Assembly (NCBI RefSeq): GCF_023078275.1
Contig: NC_062972.1
Span: 10,910,191-10,974,190 of the forward strand
Length of the DNA: 64,000 nt
Source of the DNA: Leguminivora glycinivorella
Lineage: Eukaryota > Arthropoda > Insecta > Lepidoptera > Tortricidae
Direction of reading: 5' to 3'
The number at the start of each line of letters is the position of its first letter. Position 1 is the stretch's first letter. This document shows, piece after piece, positions 56,142 to 64,000 of this stretch. Made by a program: the position numbers and the translations under genes. The notes below the pieces were generated by a model, which saw only the letters and a program-made list of their open reading frames with translations, searched no databases and was not told the origin of the DNA.

Positions 56142-56373
56142 GGCACTGGTCCCACCGCGAGTTAGTAAAGTATAAGCTATCGGCTATAAAAAACGAACAA
56201 AAGATAATCACTTCCGTGTAAATAATAGAGACACGGCGATGTTTATAGTTATTCGCCCAGCGGTGAACTATCAATATCGCCGTGTCTCTTTTATTTGCAC
56301 GGGAGTGCTTATTTTTTGTTCGTTTTTAGCCGATAGCTCATAGCTTATATTAGCTCGCGGTGGGACCAGTGCC
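56142..56373. mobile_element. PIF/Harbinger-like MITE, about 105-base arms, TAA duplication
   Basis: Left end GGCACTGGTCCCACCGCGAG is inverted at the right end (CTCGCGGTGGGACCAGTGCC). Pairing continues through the GCTATCGGCTA/TAGCCGATAGC and GAGACACGGCGAT/ATCGCCGTGTCTC segments. TAA on each side (56139-56141, 56374-56376). 232 bp, non-coding. A half copy is at 6990-7090. Confidence 0.8.
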
Positions 56374-56531
56374 TAACACTAATCGAAAAGTAAAAATGTA
56401 TAGGGATGACAAATGTAACGAAAAGTTCATTGGCGTCGTCTATCCATATATTATTTTAGTTTCGGTTGGCGTTTTCTATAAACGACTGTCACGCTAGCTA
56501 ACCAGGCAGGCAAGCATGGTCGCGGGATCAT

Positions 56532-56600
56532 TGATAAAACATGAGGCCGTCCCTATCGCACTATTTGTAACTGCGATAGGGACGGCCTCATGTTTTATCA
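56532..56600. repeat. Perfect hairpin, 29-base arms, 11-base loop
   Basis: Arms TGATAAAACATGAGGCCGTC... (56532-56560) and the exact complement (56572-56600). Weaker pairing extends outward through TCGCGGGATCA and TTTCGCGCGA. Either a tiny MITE or an inverted templated insertion. Confidence 0.75.
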
Positions 56601-56689
56601 TTTCGCGCGACGATGTTTATAAGCCAGATCTACTTACCACGGGTCGGATGCATCTGCCAAATTAAAATTTTAGCTTTTATTTTAACCAC

Positions 56690-56816
56690 AAAATTAAAAT
56701 TTAGTCTAAATCGGTTCATCCGTTCGGGAGTTACGATGCCACAGACAACACACAGACAGACAGACAGACAGACACGTCAAACTTATAACACCCCGTCGTT
56801 TTTGCGGCGGGGGTTA
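56690..56816 (+). mobile_element. Retroposon fragment related to 35405-35667
   Basis: Shares TCTAAATCGGTTCATCCGTTCGG, ACGATGCCACAGACA, (CAGA)n and ACACGTCAAACTTATAACACC, ending GCGGGGGTTAAAAA, with the insert in the maT-like element. It abuts the next repeat A copy with no gap. Confidence 0.65.
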
Positions 56817-56972
56817 AAAAAACCGGCCAAGAGCGTGTCGGGCCACGCTCAGTGTAGGGTTCCGTAGTTTCCCGTATTTTTTTCAAAAACTGTTCAACCT
56901 ATCAAGTTGAAAATAATTTTCCTAGAAAGTGTTTATAAAGATCTACTTTTGTGATTTATTTCATATTTTTAA

Positions 56973-57679
56973 CCGACGCCTCAAATTTCTCAAAAGAAGG
57001 TGGTTCTCTATTCGTCTGTATTTTATTTTTATTTTTTAATGTTTGTTCCTCGATATCTCCGTCGTTACTGGACCGATTTTGAAAATTTTTTTTTGACTTA
57101 ATGTATATACATACAGATTGGTCCCATTTTTCTCAGAACCCAGTTCTGATGATGGGATCCTGGAGAAATCGAGGGAACTCCTCAAATCTGAAAGGCATAC
57201 ATATGGCGATTTTTGTGTTTTTAAAAGAACAGCATGCATTTACGTACGGAACAGTGACATTTGGTGCAGTGGAACTGCTGATGATGGTCAGAACGGAATT
57301 CCTCAAATCTGAACGGCACGCTTTATAGTGACTTTGGTATTTTTATAAGAACAGCATGCATTTACGTCCAGAATAGTGACATTTGGTGCAGTGGAACTGC
57401 AGATGATGGTCAGAACCGAACTCCTCAAATCTGAACGGCACACTTATAGTGACTTTGGTATTTTTATAAGAACAGCATGCATTTAAGTTCAGAACAGTAA
57501 CATTTATTTAGTTATATTTGTCAAGCATATTGACTTTTCAAGTCAAATTTTGTCAAGCTTCGACTTCTTATAATCGGATTCAGTTTAAAAAAATACCTAC
57601 ACATTTCTACATAATCCAACATTCGCAAGTAGCTTTCACCAGAACCCCAAAGGCGGCGGTTTTTTTTCTTAAAAATTAT
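56973..57679. mobile_element. TTAA-flanked element X, copy 2 (about two 121-bp units)
   Basis: Same left end (CCGACGCCTCAAATTTCTCA) and right end (AGGCGGCGGTTTTTTTTCTT, AAAAATTAT) as 33611-34770, flanked by TTAA at 56969-56972 and 57680-57683. The host repeat A without the insertion reads TTAAACATATGG at this point, confirming a single TTAA target that was duplicated. Array units start at about 57250 and 57372. Confidence 0.75.
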
Positions 57680-57803
57680 TTAAACTTATGGTTCAAAAGT
57701 TAGAGGGGGGGGGGGGACACATTTTGTTTTACTTTAGGAGCGATTATTTCCGAAAATATGAGCATTATCAAAAAATGGTTTTAGTAAACCCCTATTCATT
57801 TTT

Positions 57804-58371
57804 AGGGTTCCGTAGTCAACTAGGAACCCTTATAGTTTCGCCATGTCTGTCTGTCCGTCCGTCCGTCCGTCCGTCCGTCCGTCCGTCCGTCCGTCCGTCC
57901 GCGGATAATCTCAGTAACGGTAAGCACTAGAAAGCTGAAATTTGGTACCAATATGTATATCAATCACGCCAACAAAGTGCAAAAATAAAAAATGGAAAAA
58001 TATGTTTCGTTAGGGTACCCCCCCTAAATGTAAAGTGGGGGCTGATATTTTTTTTCGTCTCAACCCCAACGTGTGATATATTGTTGGATAGGTATTTAAA
58101 AATTAATAAGGGTTTACTAAATACGTTTTTTGATAATATTGATATTTTAGGAAATAGTCGCTCCTAAAGGAAAAAAAAGTGCGTCCCCCCCCCCTCTAAC
58201 TTTTGAACCATATGTTTAAAAAATATGAAAAAAATCACAAAAGTAGAACTTTATAAGGACTTTCTAGGAAAATTGTTTTGAACTTGGTAGGTTCAGTAGT
58301 TTTTGAGAAAAATACGGAAAACTACGGAACCCTACACTGAGCGTGGTCCGACACGCTCTTGGCCGGTTTTT
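57804..58371 (-). repeat. Dispersed repeat A, inverted copy nested in another repeat A
   Basis: Begins AGGGTTCCGTAGTCAACTAG with a (TCCG)n run (complement of the GGAC end) and ends GACACGCTCTTGGCCGGTTTT. It is complete relative to 15537-16085 in minus orientation. The flanking host sequence resumes with AAATACCTATCCAACAATAT, with a short T-run at both joints as the probable duplication. Confidence 0.82.
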
Positions 58372-58624
58372 AAATACCTATCCAACAATATATCACACGT
58401 TAGGGTTGAAATGAAAAAAAAAAAAACACTCCCCACTTTACGTGTATGGGGGGTACCCTAATAAAACATTTTTTTCCACTTTTTATTTTTGCACTTTGTC
58501 CACATTGGTACCAAATTTCAGCTTTCTAGTGCTAACGGATACTGAGATTATCCGCGGACGGACGGACGGACAGACAGACATGGCGAAACTATAAGGATTC
58601 CTAGTTGACTACGGAACCCTAAAA

Positions 58625-61315
58625 ACTAGATAATTTGTAATTTTCATACTTCAAAATAAATATCTTGCTTAGATCGCGTACGCTGATGTATAATGTGTTG
58701 TTACTGTCTACACAACGCATATGGTTAGTTGCATCTCATAAGAACCTATTAATTATTACTTGATGTCAGTTTCGAGGCTATCACGTCCCACAAGATTTTA
58801 AGGCTGCTTTCAAAAAAAACGTCAAAATAATGTAAAATTGATAGTTTTAGTCGGTGAAATACTACACTTTCCGTTATCCAATAGATTTATTTAATTCAAG
58901 TTCCAGTTAGAGCATCTTATTATCTTGATTTTTATAAGACTGGATTTTTGAAAACTAACTCACTAAATTAATTATGAATTTTTCTCTAATGCACGTTTAG
59001 AAAAACGCACGTATAGAGCTGAATCAGTCGATCTTATTTGTAAAATTTGGACAATTTTGAATATTAAAACGGGTAAATTTATAATTCGTATATCCTGTAC
59101 CACAATCATTTCAGACTAGATTTTTTTTTTAAGTTTTTGAAAAAGAGTAAACTAGCAAGGCGAATTCAATTTTTTTCAGAAATTACCTAAAATTAAGTGA
59201 CAATTTCTTTGAAAATCTACATCACATCGAAGCAAGTTTTGTACTAAATTAATCTGCAACGTTTACTTAAATTGCTGTTATGCCTTAGTGATTATACATT
59301 GCTATTATTGATTTTTGCCAATTTTTTGAAAACGAGCCTTCACCGGTACAATTATTACCACTTTTGGACATTTTCTCATATTTTGTTAGACCAAGTAGAA
59401 AAAGTCCTATAATGTGATATATATTTATAAACTACTCGCAAAGCCCTTTAATTTGATACCACACACGGTATGATCGAGCGCTCGGTTGCGATTTCACTAT
59501 GTTTAACACGAAAGCCCTCTTAATAATGACCTATTATATTTTGCCAATATTATTGCAATACGTAGGAAGAATGTTTGCATCGCCAATAATACAAAAGCCG
59601 TCAATGATTACCTACTTTTAACTCTTTGAAACTTATTTATTCATTGATACATAACATAATTCATACCTACGATTCTTTTTGGTAATGATGTATCTGACCC
59701 TGTAAGAAGTGGTGGATCTAGGTCTGTGTCGAGTGCATGCTGCTCAGTGTAACTAGTGTTGCTACTCATAGCTACATTATACGCTGTTTACATGATGGAT
59801 GTCAATTTTCCCTACAAACAACATGCTATGTTTTTTCATCAAAAGAATAGACGTAATTAGGAACCTTGTCAGTATATGGCTCTCATATAATTTATTTAAG
59901 ATCGTTGAATAGGGATAACAAAGTTATTCAGTTTCTCATCGTGTAAAGCTACGCCCACGGGCACTAATGACAGTGGTAACTAATGAGCAAAATGAATAAC
60001 TCGCCATTTCTCACATGTAAATACAAGTGAAGCTTCCTTGCGAGCAAATGAGAGGGCGCTCTAATGATGCTAATTGATACTTATAGTTACACTATTCTTA
60101 CTAGATGTCACTACCGTGTTAATGAGATGCTGTTGCGAGAAAAATAACAGACGTGATGGCAACATTAATGGAGCAAATGTACAGAGATGCGGAGCAAAAT
60201 GTATCAGTTTATCAAAGAGACGTATAGCGCTCTAACTTGCCGCTAATATATGTGGCTAGATAACTCAACACATCCATCTTCGTGAGGGCATTTGCAAACT
60301 AGGTTTCGCTCGTTAGGGAGCTGTTTGAAGGGCGCAACTAGACCGTACACCGAGGAGTTCCAATCATAGAGTAGGTACTACTCACCACACCTTGAAATGA
60401 TCACATGAATGAATACAAAATTATAGCCTCTCGGTCTGCGGTCTAGCTAGTTCACCCGCACTTGGATGCTATTACTGTATTTTTATGGCATCTTCTTGTA
60501 AATTGCACTAACATACACATTATGCTTCATTACAGTAATTTTCTAACAAATTTATATTGCACGCGCATGAAAGCTCTTAGCATTATTGCTGCCTCCCATG
60601 TAATTAACTGTCTGATTAATTAACCTTTCTTTGTGTTGAGTAATGGTAGACATTATACTTTGAACGCATTTCACACTGAGAGTCGCATTTTAGAATCATT
60701 TATCATATGCTGTAGAAATGTATAGGTAAAGTGAAACCGGATCCTACTTAGATCTACGCTGCGAGTTATCTAACGAACGTATCAGTTCGTTTAAAGGATA
60801 TCTGCGAATGTCAATTCGTTTCCGGCATAATTTCCCTTCTTTGCAATCAGTAGCTTATCATACTTCAACGTTCATTTCTGCTATTGCCGTTTGATAAAAG
60901 TTCCTAACGAGGTAAAAGCATACTTTGAATAAGAGCCTGTATATTTGCAACTTTGTGAGAATATTGTGTATGTATTAATTAATTAATAAATAAATAAATA
61001 TTCCACTTATACGTGTGCCAGCTACAGGCACCTATTGTTATTTTAGATAAAAGAGAAAGTAAACACTGAAAGTTTACGGAGTTCTGTTATTGCTATTATT
61101 CAATTTACATAATCACTGGAACGAATTTTGTAGGTATTAATAACTAAATTTTAACTTCTGTTACAAATGAACTTACGTAAGTTATGTAAGAGAAGTTGAA
61201 TGTTTATAAATCTATAACTTGTAAAGGTTGGTGTGATTAACATTTCATTATAACATTATTGCAGATGAGAACCTTGAGTTTCAGAGTTTGAGGTTTGAGA
61301 TACTACTTTTGTTAT
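58625..61315. other. Intronic DNA, nothing identified
   Basis: AT-rich scrib intron with no exon-like ORF, RNA gene or bounded repeat recognised. Simple TTAA/TAAA runs near 60976. Confidence 0.4.
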
Positions 61316-61599
61316 ACTTAAATAACTAAGTAATAAAGTCGGGAGGTAAAAGTACTCGCCGTCCGCGTCGAAATTTCTTGTATGACGGTGAATCGCAGAA
61401 ACAATAGCGCTGTGAGACCTGCTTCTCGTTCACACCGCCTGCGAACATATTAATATAAAGCGATTCGCTTAGCGAGTAACATCCCCGTTTGTCAAAAATA
61501 ACTTTAGTAAAACCTCTAACTAAGAGCTTTAGCAAAGCGGTTTATATTCGCAAAGCTTTTCTATTTTTGCACTAAAAGTCTAAACAAAACGTAGCAGAA

Positions 61600-61925
61600 G
61601 TAACGTATAAATCTTGTTACAAATCGCTCCGTTTCTGTAAGCACGACCCAGCCGTGGGTAATTGCTGGAGTGGTGCGGTGTTCCGGGCTGGTGCGCGCGG
61701 GCCCTCGACTTCGCCGCAGCTCGCTCGGTGTCGGTAGACCCTCCGCGAGCGCAGAAATGACTGCTCCGCATCGTGCCGAACCAACTCGTAACAATGCTTC
61801 GTGTACCGAGATTAATCGATAAGTGAAGTGCCGCTTTCTCAATACCAGTGTACTAGTGTAGTGTTAAATAAATCTGCTATAAACAACCGGCAATATCCGA
61901 AGTGTTTCTATCGGCGCTTATTAAA
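61600..61925 (+). promoter_or_regulatory. GC-rich segment, possible internal promoter and 5' UTR
   Basis: A CG-rich island (about 61670-61780, for example GGTGCGCGCGGGCCCTCGAC and CTCCGCGAGCGCAGAAATG) stands out in AT-rich intron. It lies about 150 bases before an ATG with good context and a GTGAGA donor. A TATAAA-like word occurs at 61605-61610. This would fit an alternative scrib promoter. There is no direct evidence of transcription. Confidence 0.3.
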
Positions 61926-61964
61926 ATGAGGTGCTTGAAAGCGGCAGGAGGATGGCTCGCCCGG
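61926..61964 (+). CDS. scrib: Candidate alternative first coding exon of scrib
   Basis: AAAATGAGG gives a start with A at -3, then MRCLKAAGGWLAR, and a GTGAGA donor in phase 0. The next scrib exon (62189) begins in phase 0, so splicing gives MRCLKAAGGWLAR-AIKKRELPED. This would make a protein lacking the LRRs and carrying only the PDZ part. LRR-less Scribble forms from internal promoters are plausible. Support is splice phase, start context and the GC island only. Confidence 0.4.
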
Positions 61965-62188
61965 GTGAGATGCGTAGACGTGATACGGCGACATTCAGCG
62001 CGAGATTTCAATTTAGATTTGATTGCATTTTGTTTGGCATGCCTCGCTTGTGTACTGTGATATTATGATCATTCCATGTTTACTAAACTCATTGCGAAAA
62101 GACTTTCACATTGCTCGACGTCACATAGCATGTTCTGTATACCAAGATAAAAGTTTGGAATGGGCCCTGAGCAACGTTATTTTTACAG

Positions 62189-62261
62189 GCCATCAAAAAA
62201 AGAGAGCTGCCAGAGGACCAGAAGACTGACGAAGATGAAAATGTTGAAGATATGCCTGACG
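62189..62261 (+). CDS. scrib: scrib exon: AIKKRELPEDQKTDEDE
   Basis: Acceptor GTTATTTTTACAG. Phase 0 from GCC, encoding AIKKRELPEDQKTDEDENVE and DMPD plus one spare G before GTGAGTG. Short, charged, linker-like. It continues the helical segment begun by DAGRARDLIAQ of the previous exon. Following exons, including all PDZ domains, lie beyond the window. Confidence 0.8.
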
Positions 62262-64000
62262 GTGAGTGTTAGAATAATAAGGTTTAGTAAAAAGGATTCA
62301 TTTCTTAAATTTTTTTGAGGATATGAATCCTTTTTCTTAAACTACAACTTGGTCTGAATTCCACCTGCAGTAGGTTACGCCTGCCAATCTTCCGGTAGTG
62401 CACGCTCTGCCGGTGGATTAGTGCATGCTCGCGACATTATTTTACACGGTCGTGACCATGCGGGGTCGTCTAACGATCACGAGCGCAAGTAAATCGGGCT
62501 CGATCAGCCGTCACTCTCACGTCACAATTCACCGTCGCCTTTATTTTTGTGAGAAATTTAACTCTCCAACTCCATTCGATCTGTTTCTTTTATTAGCCTG
62601 TGTTAGTGTTAAATTAAACTGTTGCTCTTAAGCACGAGCCAACACTCTATAATTTAAGAATCTCTGAGTTGGGCTTCTCATTAATGAATTAGTTTATCAC
62701 TTAATGCATTCTTAAATTAGGTCTGTTAGTCGATCTCGATGGCTCGTGATATGATATAGGATGCTCGTTAAGTAACGGACAAGCTTCTAACCATTGACAG
62801 TAGTATTATTTTAGTCATTTTTTTGTTAATCAAACTGCAATCTGATGTGTTCCGAGTATATTTATCAATAAATGTCAATGTTTAGAACCTTGTCTATTAT
62901 ACGAGTAACAATAAAAACAAATTCACCAACCGCAGAGGTTAAAATGTAGCCTAAAACTACCAAATGGTTGACACCTTATTTTTACACAAAACAGTCTAGT
63001 CTTTTGAGTTATGGTATATAAAGGTGTACTTAGTGACCCATACAGACGTACTAACTTTGAAACTCATTATTTTCTCTCTTCGGTCCTTGATCTTAAACAT
63101 CCGGCGACGTGTACCTACCATAGTTAAACTTAGAAGTTGAATCTTGTGCACTTAAATACAGCTGTTCCTAAAATAAACTTCAGTGGGTTTGTTCAGTGGT
63201 GCTTCCTGATACTGATTGTTGTATAAAGGATTGCTCACGAACTGCTCTACGTCCGTTGTGTATGTGATTGGCTTCAAATATTGGCTACACGTTTGCACCT
63301 TATTCCACTGTAAAAAGGCGAAAAATGTATACATATCTTTGACATTCTCCGTTCAAAAGAGCTATCGCTACGTTATCAGCTTATCTACCGCGCTCGGCGT
63401 GCCATTTCGCTCCGCTGAATGAAACACCGCAGTATTCGTTCCACCTGTGCCGCTTGTACCTGATTCCAGCCCTAACTAGCGAAAATAATATAGCAGTCTG
63501 TAGCGCGTGACACACAACTCACTTAGCTGTAGGAACTAGGTGATGTGTAACCAAGTGATACGTTGCCAGTGAATGATTCACTCTCGGTTTGCATATCTAC
63601 GTCTGATTTAATCAACTCTGATGGTCGTCTGTGTTTTTATTTAGTGACGATTGTGAACTGTGCAGAATATAGTGTTTAGTACCGATTAGGAGTGTGAAAC
63701 AAATCGAAGTGATGGATTTCGTTAGTACTCTATCCTTGCTTTGCACAAAACGATAATACGCTTTGCCAGAAACCTCGCACCTACGACGACATATGAAGGT
63801 CAAGCTCAGTTATTGTTATGTCGTTAGTGTGCCGTACTGGTAAACACAGCATGACATACTTTTCGGTGACAAACTGACTGTACACTGCTATTTTCTTTCC
63901 ATCGTTACCTTGTATTGCGGAAGCGTTGATGTGGTCTATTTCCTTTAAAATCGCGGGTTCCTTTTTCTTACATGACCCGAGTTTCACTCTGCTTGCAAGT
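62262..64000. other. Intronic DNA with one weak exon candidate
   Basis: Start of the next scrib intron. ATG at 62458 followed by RGRLTITSA and a GTAAAT donor at 62489 would be a phase-1 alternative first exon, but support is weak. Nothing else is recognised to the window end. Confidence 0.4.

Larger units (their letters stand above)
56818..58624 (+). repeat. Dispersed repeat A, copy split by two insertions
   Basis: Three pieces (56818-56972, 57680-57803, 58371-58624) are colinear with the intact copy at 15537-16085: CGGCCAAGAGCGTGTC start, GGTTCAAAAGTTAGAGGGG middle, and (GGAC)n plus GACTACGGAACCCTAAAAA end. Element X interrupts it at TTAA, and an inverted repeat A copy interrupts it at a T-run. 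Confidence 0.82.
1183..62261 (+). other. scrib: scrib (scribble/lap4) gene span, partial, 12 exons in window
   Basis: This is the extent of the coding exons of the scribble orthologue visible here. Scribble is a LAP-family scaffold (16 leucine-rich repeats, then PDZ domains) at the septate/adherens junction cortex. With Dlg and Lgl it sets apico-basal polarity and restrains growth. The window gives LRRs from about the third onward, the acidic linker and two conserved linker blocks. The N-terminal start exon is upstream and all PDZ exons are downstream. Every exon has an AG acceptor and a GT donor, and all exon-to-exon phases are compatible (0/1, 1/2, 2/0, 0/2, 2/2, 2/1, then mostly 0/0). Introns range from 91 bp to 36,157 bp and hold nearly all the transposable elements listed. 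Identity rests on residue-level resemblance to insect Scribble known from the literature. It is strong for the LRR region and the two linker blocks. Confidence 0.93.

Noticed and set aside
57688..57930. Ser/Val/Arg-Pro repeat ORF
   Set aside because: Arises from the (TCCG)n run at the end of the inverted repeat A copy.
61561..61842. Minus-strand 93-codon ORF in the GC island
   Set aside because: No motif; the open frame follows from low stop density in GC-rich DNA. The island is better explained as a possible promoter.

Overview
This is a eukaryotic, very probably lepidopteran, genomic window. The evidence is one conserved insect gene spread over many small exons, long AT-rich introns, and a repeat set typical of moths and butterflies: short Helitrons ending in CTAG, a Dong-like (R4 clade) LINE in (TAA)n, mariner and maT-like transposons, an RTE LINE, tRNA-headed SINEs and many MITEs. 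There are no operons, phage or bacterial features. No species name can be defended from the sequence alone.

The only host gene I can name is scrib (scribble/lap4), on the + strand and incomplete at both ends. Twelve exons (1183-1300, 37458-37626, 43792-43912, 44004-44296, 44990-45235, 45611-45780, 48701-48807, 51811-51963, 53764-53952, 54557-54670, 55801-55959, 62189-62261) join with compatible splice phases. They encode most of the leucine-rich-repeat array, the acidic linker, the conserved TPFVRQNTPHPKDLKAKA and RLHRRDTPHHLKNKR blocks, and the start of the region leading to the PDZ domains. The first coding exon lies upstream of the window and the PDZ exons downstream. Scribble is a cortical polarity scaffold working with Dlg and Lgl.

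Layout. 1-1.7 kb: Helitrons, a LINE tail, the first exon and a TA-flanked MITE. 1.3-37.5 kb: a 36-kb intron holding most of the repeats. These are LINE fragments (6 kb, 32.7-33.2 kb), SINEs (8.5, 10, 21.3 kb), an RTE LINE with a 12-bp target duplication (19.5-21.1 kb), a 2.5-kb compound inverted repeat (22.9-25.4 kb), a truncated mariner (25.6-26.3 kb), a Dong-like LINE nested inside a TIR element (26.35-31.03 kb), a TTAA-flanked element with a 121-bp tandem array (33.6-34.8 kb) and a maT-like transposon carrying a nested retroposon (34.8-36.4 kb). 37.5-56 kb: the remaining LRR and linker exons, with a hAT-type MITE, two Helitrons, several MITEs and a near full-length dead mariner between them. 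56-58.6 kb: PIF/Harbinger-like MITEs and a three-level nest of repeats. 58.6-64 kb: mostly unannotatable intron, plus a GC-rich segment with a possible alternative first exon (61926-61964) just before the exon at 62189.

The strongest unusual structures are the compound inverted repeat at 22.9-25.4 kb, a perfect 70-bp palindrome created by a 57-bp in-frame templated insertion in the RTE open reading frame (19681-19750), the TTAA-flanked element whose 121-bp array differs in copy number between its two copies, and candidate alternative exons of scrib.
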